Assembly: GCA_016186945.1 (NCBI GenBank)
Contig: JACPKR010000025.1
Span: 1-64,000, forward strand
DNA: 64,000 bases
DNA from: Deltaproteobacteria bacterium
GTDB lineage: Bacteria; Bdellovibrionota_B; Oligoflexia; Oligoflexales; Bog-1112
Reading direction: 5' to 3'
Shown here: positions 36,800 through 45,467 of the stretch, one piece after another
How the letters are laid out: every line of letters begins with the position of its first letter
Position numbering within the stretch: position 1 is the stretch's first letter
The notes under the pieces: model-generated
The model's input: the letters and a program-made list of their open reading frames with translations, nothing else
Database searches by the model: none
Told to the model about the DNA's origin: nothing
Translations under genes and position numbers: made by a program

Positions 36800-38216
36800 C
36801 GAGGGACTTGAGAAATGACATGAGTGCCTTCTCCTGACTCTCTCTTAAGGCAAGCACTGAAGGCTGCTGACGTTTCTTGCCGTTTTGGATGACAGCAAAA
36901 GCGACAAGCCCGTGTTGGGCATGGTGCAAGTAACCGCTCAGGTTTGAAACAGAGACCGGTGACGAAAGAGTTCCTGTTTTTGCGCGAAGCAAGCCGTGCG
37001 TCTGAGTTCCCGAAGCTCCGAAACGATGTTCGAGCGTTCCACTTTCTCCAGCAACGGGTAAGCTTGCGAGAAATTCCGGAAAAATCCTATAGTCCCTCCC
37101 CACCTTCACCAGAAGGGTTGTAAGCTGCCTGGCACTCAAAGCACTTCCCTCGTCCAGGCCCGACCCATTCGTGAGGGTGAAATCCCCCTCAACTCCCTTC
37201 CCTCGCAGGTACCCCTCCAAGAACTTCGCACCAGCCGCAAAAGACCCTTGTCCACAACAATGGACTGCCAGACGCTTCAACAAGACGTCCGCCATGTAGT
37301 TGCTGGAATACAGATTCAAACTTTTCACCAAGTCCGACAACGGTTTGCTCTTATGCGTGTAAAAATGGTGAGCCGTCCTGGGAAGCCGACCTTCCTTTAC
37401 CGTCCCCCTGACTGAAATACCAACCGTGTTTAAAAACGATCGCACATAGCCCCCTGAAACCTGTATCGGATCATTTACGGCTCGGTAAAATTTCTGCAAA
37501 GGAAAGCCTTGCGGGATCGTCCCCTCGACAATCAGTTGGGTCCTTCCGTTAGCCGTGACTCTCCTCACGTTTACGTCGATTTCTGCATAGGATGAAGTGA
37601 GGGCATGATTTTCCAAGCTCAACTCTTGCAAGGGAACCGGATCGAAATTCACCAGAGCAGGGCTGCCTACTTTTTCACCAGGCGCTACGTTTACAGCAAC
37701 CGTGTTGAAATTGACCCCAAATGCCGTCACGGGAGCATGGAAAGCATGTTCCGTCTGATCTCTGCCTTGAATCCGCTCCCTGTCCCAGGCTTGCCCGTCG
37801 AATAGACTGTTGTCGATAACAAGATTTCCTCTGAACTCGCGAATTCCCTTCGCTTTCCAATCAGCCGCGATCAGGAAAAGTTCCTCTGAAACAAGAAACG
37901 GGTCGCCATCCCCCACGATTATCAAATCCCCGCTGACGACCCCCTTCTCCCTGTCCCCCGTGTAAAAAAAACGCGTTTCCATCTGAAAGGAAGGGGACAA
38001 CGTTTCAAGAAGGGCGGCGGATAATACCAACTTCGCAATCGACGCAGGGATGAGAGCTTTTGTTGCCTGATGAGAGAAAAGGACTTTGCCATCCGAAAGG
38101 CGAACAAACTCCACCGAAGCTTCGGCTTGTTCGCCAACCGTAAACACCTGATGGACCGTCTCCGCTCCAGCGAGAGAAGAGATAAAAAAAAGCACACCAA
38201 GAAAGTTCTTGCACAT
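36717..38216 (-). CDS. dacB: D-alanyl-D-alanine carboxypeptidase/endopeptidase (PBP4 family) with repeat-encoded tail
   Basis: This penicillin-binding protein of about 499 residues has a signal peptide (FLGVLFFISSLAGA), the serine motif SIAK (in PASIAKLVLSAAL), the SxN motif (SSN in LYSSNYMAD) and KTG (LLRAKTGTLSSP). It trims or cleaves peptidoglycan cross-links in the periplasm. ATG at 38216 is preferred over the TTG at 38234 because AGGAAAAGG precedes it. The last 24 residues (IWEKEFVERTFFEKK ... PPPKKL) are encoded by R1 copy 4, including the stop TAG inside hairpin 2; the normal stop was evidently lost on insertion. Confidence 0.9.
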   Translation of the reverse strand: MCKNFLGVLFFISSLAGAETVHQVFTVGEQAEASVEFVRLSDGKVLFSHQATKALIPASIAKLVLSAALLETLSPSFQMETRFFYTGDREKGVVSGDLIIVGDGDPFLVSEELFLIAADWKAKGIREFRGNLVIDNSLFDGQAWDRERIQGRDQTEHAFHAPVTAFGVNFNTVAVNVAPGEKVGSPALVNFDPVPLQELSLENHALTSSYAEIDVNVRRVTANGRTQLIVEGTIPQGFPLQKFYRAVNDPIQVSGGYVRSFLNTVGISVRGTVKEGRLPRTAHHFYTHKSKPLSDLVKSLNLYSSNYMADVLLKRLAVHCCGQGSFAAGAKFLEGYLRGKGVEGDFTLTNGSGLDEGSALSARQLTTLLVKVGRDYRIFPEFLASLPVAGESGTLEHRFGASGTQTHGLLRAKTGTLSSPVSVSNLSGYLHHAQHGLVAFAVIQNGKKRQQPSVLALRESQEKALMSFLKSLDSIWEKEFVERTFFEKKFPSTPPPKKL

Positions 38217-38250
38217 GTTTAGCCTTTTCCTCAATTATATCGCTTTCCAA

Positions 38251-38300
38251 CAAGGTCTCCAAACCTCCTGCCCGGCAAGGTCTCCAAAACTCCTGCCCGG
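38251..38300 (+). repeat. 25-bp tandem repeat, two units
   Basis: CAAGGTCTCCAAAC/ACTCCTGCCCGG occurs twice head to tail (38251-38275, 38276-38300; one mismatch), directly joined to an R2 copy. It resembles an expanded edge of R2. Confidence 0.8.
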
Positions 38301-38347
38301 CAAGGAGGTGGTTTGGAGGAAACTGCGCAGCTGGTTCCTCCAAGAAT
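38297..38347 (-). repeat. R2 palindromic repeat, short form
   Basis: On the minus strand: TTGGAGGAACCAGCTGCGC, TTTCCTCCAAACC, ACCTCCTTGCCGGG. It lies between the divergent dacB and trxB genes. Confidence 0.85.
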
Positions 38348-38373
38348 TGCCATGCAAACAACAGAGGTGCGCG

Positions 38374-39300
38374 ATGAATAACGTAACCATAATCGGCACG
38401 GGCCCCGCTGGCCTTACCGCAGCTATCTACACCGCTCGGGCAGGACTAGAGCCAGTCATTTATACGGGGATACAACACGGGGGCCAACTTACGACCACAA
38501 CGGAAGTGGAAAATTACCCAGGTTTTGCAGACCCTATCATGGGGCCAAAGCTGATGGAAGACATGACTGAACAAGCAAAGCGCGTAGGGGCGAAGGTTCT
38601 CTACAGGGAAATTTCGAAAGTCGATTTCAGCTCTAACCCTTTGCGATTGTGGAATGATGACAACGAACTTATCGAAAGTAAAACTGTAATCATCGCCACC
38701 GGAGCAACAGCCAAAACCCTCGGTTTGCCTGATGAGCATAAATTGATGGGCCGCGGTCTTTCGACATGCGCTACGTGTGATGGGTTTTTTTACAAAAACA
38801 AGAAAGTGCTCGTTGTAGGCGGTGGTGATTCGGCTATGGAAGAAGCTCTTTACCTTGCCAAGCTTTGCAAGGAACTTGTCCTGGTTCATAGACGGAAGGA
38901 GTTCCGAGCCTCACTCATCATGCTGGAACGAGCAAGGAAAAGTGGCAAAATCACGTTTATGTCACCGTTCACTGTCGCAACACTGTTACATGATCAGAGG
39001 GGGTTAACAGGTGCGGTTTTGGAAAACACCCAGACTGGTGAAACACAAGAACTAGTCTGTGATGGCATTTTCTACGCCATTGGTCATAAGCCCAACTCTG
39101 AGATTTTTGCCCCATACGTGGACCGAGATAAAAACGGTTACATCCTTGTGACTGAGTTTGCAAAAACAAGGACCCCCGGGGTCTTTGCAGCAGGAGACAT
39201 TGCGGACCCCGTCTTCCGTCAAGCTATAACAGCAGCAGGGCTGGGCTGTCAGGCCGGTATTCAAGCAACGAAATATATCGAAGAACATCACGAGAGCTAA
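38374..39300 (+). CDS. trxB: Thioredoxin-disulfide reductase
   Basis: This 308-residue low-molecular-weight thioredoxin reductase has an N-terminal FAD-binding GTGPAGLTAA (residues 8-17), redox-active cysteines 132 and 135 in STCATCDG, an NADPH-binding VVGGGDSAMEEA, and the C-terminal FAD segment GVFAAGDIADP. It uses NADPH to keep thioredoxin reduced. The start at 38374 is preceded by GAGG; longer frames begin in the R2 repeat. It is followed after 3 bases by an Mrp-type ATPase. Confidence 0.95.
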   Translation: MNNVTIIGTGPAGLTAAIYTARAGLEPVIYTGIQHGGQLTTTTEVENYPGFADPIMGPKLMEDMTEQAKRVGAKVLYREISKVDFSSNPLRLWNDDNELIESKTVIIATGATAKTLGLPDEHKLMGRGLSTCATCDGFFYKNKKVLVVGGGDSAMEEALYLAKLCKELVLVHRRKEFRASLIMLERARKSGKITFMSPFTVATLLHDQRGLTGAVLENTQTGETQELVCDGIFYAIGHKPNSEIFAPYVDRDKNGYILVTEFAKTRTPGVFAAGDIADPVFRQAITAAGLGCQAGIQATKYIEEHHES

Positions 39301-39303
39301 AAA

Positions 39304-40203
39304 ATGGCATTTTGGTCTAAGCGTCAAACCGAACACGTTATCTCACCACAACCCCAGACGCCGACAGAATCTGTCCCAGCAGAATCCGTTAACCCTCTTG
39401 CCAAAATCGACAAGATTATCGCCATCGCATCTGGTAAAGGGGGCGTTGGCAAATCGACAGTCGCCGTGAATTTGGCAAAAGCCCTGGAGCAGAAAGGTGC
39501 CCGCGTAGGTCTTCTCGATGCAGATGTCATGGGACCGTCCGTGCCCATCATGCTGAAGCTTCCCACTCCGACAAGGATGAACGGTAAACTTGTTGTCCCT
39601 CCTCAACACGGAAACACAAAAGTGATGTCTTCGGCGATGTTCGCTCCTCAGGGGCGTGCGAACATCATGCGTGGGCCTATGGCTGGGAACTTTGTACGAC
39701 AACTTCTCTTGCAAGTCGACTGGGGGGAATTGGACTACCTCATTATCGACTACCCACCGGGGACGGGTGATATTCAACTCTCTCTTTCGCAGACAAGCCC
39801 GATGACGGCAGCTATTTTAGTCTCTACGCCACAAGATATTGCTTTAGCGGATGTGGGAAAAGCTGCTCAGATGTTTGAAACGCTCAAGTTACCCGTCCTC
39901 GGAGTGGTCGAAACGATGAGCTGGTTTGTCTGTGATCAATGTGAGAAAAGGCACTTTATCTTCAAGCAAGGCGGGGCTGAAACGTTCGCTAAAAGGTTGG
40001 GAATTCCTCTCCTGGGGCAAATCCCCCTCGACCCTGCTCTTACAGAATGCAGTGACAGTGGAGAACCAATCGTCACAAGAATGGGAAACTCTCCCTCCGC
40101 ACAAGCCTTTTACGAAGCCGCTGACAAAATCCTGGGGGAACTCTCGGTCCTTCAAGAACAGAAACATGATGGGCTTTTGTCCTTTAGTTTAACCTGGCAA
40201 TGA
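39304..40203 (+). CDS. mrp: Mrp/NBP35-type Fe-S cluster carrier ATPase
   Basis: This 299-residue protein has the deviant Walker A motif ASGKGGVGKST (residues 42-52), Walker B-like YLIIDYPPGTGD, and the C-x-x-C pair in WFVCDQCEKR that binds a bridging Fe-S cluster in Mrp (ApbC) dimers. It carries Fe-S clusters to apo-proteins. The usual N-terminal DUF59 (MIP18-like) domain of many bacterial Mrp proteins is missing, replaced by a short proline/serine-rich leader. It overlaps the DUF971 gene by four bases, and such pairing recurs in other bacteria. Confidence 0.92.
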   Translation: MAFWSKRQTEHVISPQPQTPTESVPAESVNPLAKIDKIIAIASGKGGVGKSTVAVNLAKALEQKGARVGLLDADVMGPSVPIMLKLPTPTRMNGKLVVPPQHGNTKVMSSAMFAPQGRANIMRGPMAGNFVRQLLLQVDWGELDYLIIDYPPGTGDIQLSLSQTSPMTAAILVSTPQDIALADVGKAAQMFETLKLPVLGVVETMSWFVCDQCEKRHFIFKQGGAETFAKRLGIPLLGQIPLDPALTECSDSGEPIVTRMGNSPSAQAFYEAADKILGELSVLQEQKHDGLLSFSLTWQ

Positions 40204-40502
40204 GTAAAGAAATGAAAATCATGGGCGTCAAGGAACTTTGGCAGGTCGACGATAAAACCTTAGCCATCTTGTGGACCGACAAAGTAGAACAACACTACGA
40301 TGTCGTCGAATTGCGGAGAAAATGCCCCTGCGCAGCTTGCGTGGATGAGCGTACGGGCAAACGCACCCTCGCTCCTGAAAATGTGGCAGACACGGTCCGT
40401 CCCAAGCTTTTAAAATCAGTGGGAAGATATGCGCTCACAATTCAGTTCAGTGACGGTCACGAGACAGGGATTTACACATTCGACTATTTACGGAACCTAT
40501 AG
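40200..40502 (+). CDS. DUF971-domain protein (gamma-butyrobetaine hydroxylase-like N-terminal domain)
   Basis: This 100-residue protein matches the DUF971/GBBH-like N-terminal domain: LAILWTDKVEQHYDVVELRRKCPCAACVDE followed by VGRYALTIQFSDGHETGIYTFDYLR. Cysteines 42, 44 and 47 and a His may bind zinc or an Fe-S cluster. Stand-alone DUF971 proteins often sit beside mrp and are thought to act in Fe-S cluster supply. The stop codon TAG is formed by the terminus of R1 copy 5 (CTATAG). Confidence 0.8.
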   Translation: MSKEMKIMGVKELWQVDDKTLAILWTDKVEQHYDVVELRRKCPCAACVDERTGKRTLAPENVADTVRPKLLKSVGRYALTIQFSDGHETGIYTFDYLRNL

Positions 40503-40595
40503 TGTTCACTTCAATATCAAAAGTTTTTTGGGGGGAGGCATGGAGGGGAACTTTTTTTCAAAAAAGGTCCTCTCCACAAATTCTTTTTCTCAAAT
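40498..40595 (-). repeat. R1 MITE-like repeat, copy 5 (internally deleted, 98 bp)
   Basis: The right terminus CTATAGTGTTCA is joined directly to hairpin 2 (CTTCAATATCAAAAG), so hairpin 3 is deleted; hairpin 1 is intact and the copy ends at CTCAAAT. Both convergent genes flanking it take their stop codons from it: TAG in CTATAG for the DUF971 gene and TGA in ATTTGAG for sucD. Confidence 0.9.
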
Positions 40596-41468
40596 CTTCC
40601 GCAACAACGCCTTGGCCATTGTTTTTCCTATCTCCGCAGGGGAGCGTGAAACGGTAACTCCAGCTGCTTGAAGAGCTTCTATTTTCTCCTGAGCGGTCCC
40701 TTTTCCCCCACTGATGATCGCTCCCGCATGACCCATGCGTTTTCCTTTGGGGGCCGTTACCCCTGCTATAAATCCGCAGACAGGCTTACGAACATTTGCC
40801 TTGATAAAGGCTGCTGCCTTGATCTCCGCGTCACCTCCGATTTCGCCTATCATGACGATGGCTTCAGTTTGCGGATCCTGTTCAAACATTTCCAGCAGGT
40901 CGACGAAGTTTGTTCCAATGATCGGATCTCCACCGATCCCCACGCATGTCGACTGTCCTAGCCCCACGAGTGAAGTCTGGTTGACAGCTTCGTAAGTCAG
41001 AGTTCCCGATCGAGAGATGATCCCGACCTTACCCGATCTGTGTACATGTCCCGGCATGATTCCAATCTTGCAGGAGCCCGGGGTAATAACCCCAGGGCAA
41101 TTGGGGCCGATCAGACGCGAGCGGCTTCGGTCTAACGCTTTTTTCACGGGAATCATGTCCATCACGGGAATTCCTTCCGTAATGCAGACGATAAGTTCAA
41201 TGCCGCAATGGATAGCCTCAAGGATCGCGTCGGCAGCGACCGGTGGAGGGACAAAAATCATGCTAGCGTTGCACCCAGTTTTTTCCTTCGCCTCCCGGAC
41301 GGTGTCGAACACGGGCAAGCCCGCAACTTCCTCCCCTCCCTTCCCTGGCGTCACACCCCCTACAAAACGAGGCGCATATTCATGAGAAAGTTTTGTATGA
41401 AACAACCCCGACTTCCCCGTAATGCCTTGTGTGATCACACGGGTGTCCTTACCTACTAAAATACCCAC
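40590..41468 (-). CDS. sucD: Succinyl-CoA synthetase (ADP/GDP-forming) alpha subunit
   Basis: This 292-residue protein has a CoA-binding Rossmann domain ([13 protein letters not shown]), the loop NCPGVITPG, and the phospho-histidine region ([17 protein letters not shown], His in GHAGA). With SucC it makes ATP or GTP from succinyl-CoA in the TCA cycle. The start is GTG with AGGAGG upstream, 11 bases after the sucC stop. The final codons AAG ATT TGA overlap R1 copy 5. Confidence 0.96.
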   Translation of the reverse strand: MGILVGKDTRVITQGITGKSGLFHTKLSHEYAPRFVGGVTPGKGGEEVAGLPVFDTVREAKEKTGCNASMIFVPPPVAADAILEAIHCGIELIVCITEGIPVMDMIPVKKALDRSRSRLIGPNCPGVITPGSCKIGIMPGHVHRSGKVGIISRSGTLTYEAVNQTSLVGLGQSTCVGIGGDPIIGTNFVDLLEMFEQDPQTEAIVMIGEIGGDAEIKAAAFIKANVRKPVCGFIAGVTAPKGKRMGHAGAIISGGKGTAQEKIEALQAAGVTVSRSPAEIGKTMAKALLRKI

Positions 41469-41479
41469 CGCACGCCTCC

Positions 41480-42649
41480 TTATTTCGCTTGCTTTACTGC
41501 TTCAACAACTTTCCTGGCACCGTCCGCCATATCTTCGGCAGAGATGATATCAAGATTGGACTTCGCAAGGATCGCCTTCCCTTCCTGGACGTTTGTCCCC
41601 TCGAGTCGGACCACAAGGGGAACCTTCACCCCCAACTCTTCTCCGGAATGAATGATGCCCTTTGCTATAACATCACATCGCATGATCCCACCAAAGATAT
41701 TAACGAAGATCCCTTCGACTTTCTTATCCTGCAAAATGATCCGAAAGGCGTTCTTGACCTGATCTTCATTTGCCCCCCCGCCTACATCAAGGAAGTTTGC
41801 AGGCTCACCGCCGTAAACCTTGATAATATCCATGGTCGACATCGCAAGACCTGCTCCGTTCACCATGCATCCGATACTCCCATCCAGGCCGATATAGCTT
41901 AAGCCATGCTTGGAAGCTTCCACTTCCCGCATATCCTCCTCGTCGAAATCACGAAGAGCATCAATCTCCTTCTGTCGAAAGAGAGCATTGTCGTCGAAGT
42001 TCATCTTTCCGTCGAGCGCCAACATTTTCCCATCTTTGGTAACTACGAGAGGATTGATTTCCAAAAGGGAGAAGTCATGCTTCTGGAAGAGCGAGTATAG
42101 TTTCTGGATGATGGCCTTGAGCTGCTTTTTTTCCTCTTGGGGAATATCAATGCGGAAAAGAAGTTCTCTCAGAAGGAAGTCGTGTAAACCGATCGTAGGG
42201 TCTACACGGACTGTGATGATTTTTTCGGGAGTTTTCGAAGCAACTTCTTCGATATCCATACCCCCCGCCAAGGAAAACATAACAGCGATGTTTGCTGTCT
42301 CTCTATCCACAAGGAGAGCTAGATAATATTCTTTGGCAATATCGCTCCCCGCCTCGATATAAACTTTGCGCACAAGTTTTCCGTCTTCCCCTGTCTGGTG
42401 TGTGCGCAGGGTCATCCCCAACATTGTGTCTGCAATCGCCCTACAGGCTTCCGGGCTGTTTGCCAATTTCACGCCTCCTGCCTTTCCTCGACCACCGGCA
42501 TGAACCTGTGCCTTTACAACAGCAACTGGTACATTAAGCCGACGAAAGGCAAATTCCGCTTCCACGGGAGACCGTGCAAGGTATCCTTCGGGAACAGGAA
42601 CCTGGTGACTGCGAAAAATTCGTTTCGCCTGATATTCATGAATGTTCAT
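41480..42649 (-). CDS. sucC: Succinyl-CoA synthetase beta subunit
   Basis: This 389-residue protein has an N-terminal ATP-grasp domain ([40 protein letters not shown]) and a C-terminal CoA-ligase domain ([28 protein letters not shown]). It binds nucleotide and succinate and pairs with SucD. The length is the family norm of about 388. The upstream side (42650-42724) carries no obvious promoter, and an R2 repeat separates it from the regulator gene. Confidence 0.97.
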   Translation of the reverse strand: MNIHEYQAKRIFRSHQVPVPEGYLARSPVEAEFAFRRLNVPVAVVKAQVHAGGRGKAGGVKLANSPEACRAIADTMLGMTLRTHQTGEDGKLVRKVYIEAGSDIAKEYYLALLVDRETANIAVMFSLAGGMDIEEVASKTPEKIITVRVDPTIGLHDFLLRELLFRIDIPQEEKKQLKAIIQKLYSLFQKHDFSLLEINPLVVTKDGKMLALDGKMNFDDNALFRQKEIDALRDFDEEDMREVEASKHGLSYIGLDGSIGCMVNGAGLAMSTMDIIKVYGGEPANFLDVGGGANEDQVKNAFRIILQDKKVEGIFVNIFGGIMRCDVIAKGIIHSGEELGVKVPLVVRLEGTNVQEGKAILAKSNLDIISAEDMADGARKVVEAVKQAK

Positions 42650-42724
42650 TTTCTGCCCTTCAAAATTTAGGGGGAAGGTTATGACATCGAGACGAGCAAA
42701 TCAACAGCCATTTGAAGCCCGCTT

Positions 42725-42771
42725 AGCAAGGAGGTGGTTTGGAGGAAACTGCGCAGCTGGTTCCTCCAAGA
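42725..42771 (-). repeat. R2 palindromic repeat, short form
   Basis: On the minus strand: TTGGAGGAACCAGCTGCGC, TTTCCTCCAAACC, ACCTCCTTGC. It begins directly after the stop codon of the PocR/sigma-54 regulator and could terminate its transcript. Confidence 0.85.
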
Positions 42772-42772
42772 G

Positions 42773-44335
42773 TTAACCCGCCTTTCGCTCTTTCTTTCCC
42801 AAGCCGTATTTTTCCACCTTCATAATAAGATTCGCACGGCTCATTCCCAGCTCTTTTGCTAGCAGCGATTTATTCCAGTGCGTGCGATTAAGCCCCTCGC
42901 GTATCATTTCAAACTCGACCTGTTCGAGGACGTCTTTCAACTTTCCCGTCTGAGTTTCCACAACTTTGACACCCCCTCCGTCCCCAACACGGGCGGAAAG
43001 GTCGTCGGCGCTCAATGTCGGCTCCTCCCCTGCTAGAACGTAAAGGCGCTCGATTTCATTTTCCAACTCTCGAACGTTCCCGGGCCAGTGGTAAGAGAGA
43101 AGCTTATGCAGGCATTTCTTGTCAGGTTGTTTGATGTCAGTGTTCATGCTTTCCGCGAATTGCTTCAGAAAATGCTCAATCAGAAGGGGAATGTCCTCAC
43201 TTCTTTCTCGCAGAGGTGGAACACGAAGGTTAATTACGTTGAGTCTATAATAAAGGTCTTCCCGAAACTTTCCATTCCTGACCATTTCTTCCAAAGCCTG
43301 GTTTGTAGCGGCTAATACCCGCGTGCTTGTATGCTTTGTCTCTGTATCCCCAACGGGACGGTAGCTTCCTTCCTGTAGCACCCGCAGAAGCTTGACTTGC
43401 ATTGCCAGAGGCATATCTCCAATTTCATCCAGGAAAAGCGTACCGTCATTGGCAATTTCGAAAAGGCTCTTTTTATCTTTGAAAGCTCCGGTAAAGGCAC
43501 CTTTGACATGGCCGAAAAGTTCCGATTCGAGAAGATTTTCGTTGAAAGCTCCGCAGTTGAGCGCAACAAACTTCCCCCGTCGCCGCTTCGAATTGTAGTG
43601 CAGAGCGCGCGCTATCAGCTCTTTTCCCGTTCCGTTCTCACCCTCTATGAGGACAATGGCTGTAGAGTCTTTTATCCTTTCTATCAGGGAGTAGAGCTTC
43701 TGCATTTCGTGAGACTTCCCCACCATCTTACTGAATTCGTATCGGCTCATGAGTTCAGTTTTCAGCTCATCCACTTCCTTTTTCACGTTCCACAGGTTGG
43801 AATACGCAAGCAGAATCTCAGCAACTACCATCTCGATCATCTCGGTTAGGTACTGAACTTCCTTGGCGCTTAAGACTGGCAGGTTCTCCACATAGTTTTG
43901 AAGTTGAGTATCGGACTTAAAAAGGTTCTGAAGGGTCTTTTTGATCTGAGTTTTTTGCTCTTTCTCCGTCTCCTGGGCTATGAATCCATCTCCAAAGACA
44001 CTTCCCAGGTATTTTCCCTCTACTGTAATGGGCACCGTTATGGTCGAAAATCCTGCGTGACAGTACCCTTTTTCCGTCTTGTCGTGACCTTTTAGATCTT
44101 TTGTTTTTCGAACAGTCCCCAGACATCCTCGGAACCCTTTATCGTCGGCGGCAATCCCTCTGCACACCTGGTGAATGGGGTTGAAAAACTTACCCTTGGG
44201 GACCCCTCGCAAATATCCACGGTGGTCGGTGAAGTTGAGTTGAACCTTCCACCATTCCCCCACAATTTCTCGCAATCTCCTGATGACATGCAGTTTGTCA
44301 AAATCCTCCCACGGAAGGAAATCATCTTCGTCCAT
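42773..44335 (-). CDS. Sigma-54-dependent transcriptional activator with N-terminal PocR sensory domain
   Basis: This protein of about 520 residues has three parts. An N-terminal PocR ligand-binding domain (about 15-175) has clustered Cys residues (VCRGIA, GCLGTV, GYCHAG). An AAA+ activator domain (about 205-435) has the P-loop GENGTGKE near 232 and GAFTGA near 279, the loop that contacts sigma-54. A Fis-type helix-turn-helix lies at the end (LLAKELGMSRANLIMKVEKYGL). PocR domains sense small hydrocarbon derivatives or redox state. ATG at 44335 has GGAGG nine bases upstream; an earlier GTG at 44359 lacks one. No clear sigma-54 promoter is visible beside it, so its targets may be distant. Confidence 0.9.
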   Translation of the reverse strand: MDEDDFLPWEDFDKLHVIRRLREIVGEWWKVQLNFTDHRGYLRGVPKGKFFNPIHQVCRGIAADDKGFRGCLGTVRKTKDLKGHDKTEKGYCHAGFSTITVPITVEGKYLGSVFGDGFIAQETEKEQKTQIKKTLQNLFKSDTQLQNYVENLPVLSAKEVQYLTEMIEMVVAEILLAYSNLWNVKKEVDELKTELMSRYEFSKMVGKSHEMQKLYSLIERIKDSTAIVLIEGENGTGKELIARALHYNSKRRRGKFVALNCGAFNENLLESELFGHVKGAFTGAFKDKKSLFEIANDGTLFLDEIGDMPLAMQVKLLRVLQEGSYRPVGDTETKHTSTRVLAATNQALEEMVRNGKFREDLYYRLNVINLRVPPLRERSEDIPLLIEHFLKQFAESMNTDIKQPDKKCLHKLLSYHWPGNVRELENEIERLYVLAGEEPTLSADDLSARVGDGGGVKVVETQTGKLKDVLEQVEFEMIREGLNRTHWNKSLLAKELGMSRANLIMKVEKYGLGKKERKAG

Positions 44336-44404
44336 GGTCACAAACCTCCGAAAATCCACGTCTCTGTTTGAATTTTCGGCAATTTGTCAAAAATCTTTAC
44401 ATTC

Positions 44405-44567
44405 ATTTGAGAAAAAGGATTTGTGGAGAGGACTTTTTTTGAAAAAAAGTTCCCCTCCACGCCTCCCCCCAAAAAACCTTAGATATTGAAGTTTTTTGAA
44501 AAGGGGCTTGGGGAAAGAGCTTTTTTCAAAAAGTTTTTCCCCAAATTGATTATCTTGAATACTATAG
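44405..44567 (+). repeat. R1 MITE-like repeat, copy 6
   Basis: The left terminus is missing (it starts TTTGAGAAAAAGG), all three hairpins are present, and the right end TTGATTATCTTGAATACTATAG is complete. Its last bases form the first bases of a 20-bp direct repeat that recurs at 46217-46236. Confidence 0.92.
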
Positions 44568-44584
44568 ATACGCTGCACATGAGG
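44565..44584 (+). repeat. 20-bp direct repeat, left copy, flanking the AbiE module
   Basis: TAGATACGCTGCACATGAGG is identical to 46217-46236, which lies inside the 3' part of the metallopeptidase-like lipoprotein gene. A 20-base exact match is unlikely by chance in 64 kb. Confidence 0.85.
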
Positions 44585-44594
44585 AGAGTTTTGA

Positions 44595-45467
44595 CTACAT
44601 GTTTGACAAGTTTTTACGTATTTCTTTGCCTGATTCGCCTATCAAAAAAACCACAAAAGACCATAGATCATCCTGTGCGGCAATTTTGTTAATCTCTTTT
44701 AATGGCAAAAAGCGAAGCATCTCTCTTTCAAATTCCGATTTAAGACTGCTATCTTCCGACAGCAACCTGAATCGTTGGGAGAAAAGATCCCAAAAATATT
44801 TTTGGGTTAATTTTCTGTCCTGAAGTTTGTTAGGGATCAGCCCAAATCTTGGTTTTAGTCCTTGTCCATGGAGCCAGATCATATCCCACAAATCTCGGTA
44901 CTTTACTCTATTGGGACGTAGCGCAAAGGCCAACAGCTTATCAACATAAATTTCTTCACGACTTTGAGCCTGCAAAACCAAGCCGGATGTTCCCATATCA
45001 ACACCATAGGGATTGAGCAGCATCATAGGTTGTTTTTCATATGAGGGTACAGCACAAATATCTATATTAATTCGTTGTGCTGGGCGAGCTTTTTGTTTAG
45101 GTCTAGTATCAATTTTAACTTTCCAAGTGTCCACATTTTTGCTCTCTTTTACAGGTTGGCTGACGCTTACTTTTAAGCCATATTTTTTATTCAAGTCATC
45201 TATTAGTAGATCTCCCATTGTAGATAAACTATTTCGAGAAAAATTTTCTCCGCCAGTAAAATCCAAATCTTCACTTAGCCTAATTCCCCCATAGCAGATT
45301 CTCAGACAGGTACCGCCTATAAATGTTAAGTTGGTGAGCAGGCTGCTTTGGCTTAGTGTTCTTAAAATATCGTGATGCAGCAGTTCTTTTTCAACGACAG
45401 TCTTTAACGGAGATAGATCATGTCGGTTTTTCAATGCTTCTGTTAGTAGCCGGTCAAATAAGTTCAT
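44595..45467 (-). CDS. abiEii: AbiEii-type toxin, nucleotidyltransferase
   Basis: This 290-residue protein has the AbiEii/AbiGii (DUF1814) nucleotidyltransferase motif FIGGTCLR (residues 49-56) followed by RLSEDLDF (63-70), with catalytic acids Asp67 and Asp69. It also has the later VDKLLAFALRPNRVKYRDLWDMIWL block, typical of the family. AbiEii is the toxin of type IV toxin-antitoxin systems, which abort phage infection or stabilise DNA. It overlaps the upstream antitoxin gene by 14 bases. The two genes are more AT-rich than the surrounding metabolic genes, which suggests acquisition. Confidence 0.85.
   Translation of the reverse strand: MNLFDRLLTEALKNRHDLSPLKTVVEKELLHHDILRTLSQSSLLTNLTFIGGTCLRICYGGIRLSEDLDFTGGENFSRNSLSTMGDLLIDDLNKKYGLKVSVSQPVKESKNVDTWKVKIDTRPKQKARPAQRINIDICAVPSYEKQPMMLLNPYGVDMGTSGLVLQAQSREEIYVDKLLAFALRPNRVKYRDLWDMIWLHGQGLKPRFGLIPNKLQDRKLTQKYFWDLFSQRFRLLSEDSSLKSEFEREMLRFLPLKEINKIAAQDDLWSFVVFLIGESGKEIRKNLSNM

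Noticed and set aside
38251..38347. CRISPR-like array at the 25-bp tandem repeats
   Set aside because: There are only two units, with no spacers and no cas genes; it is an expanded edge of R2.
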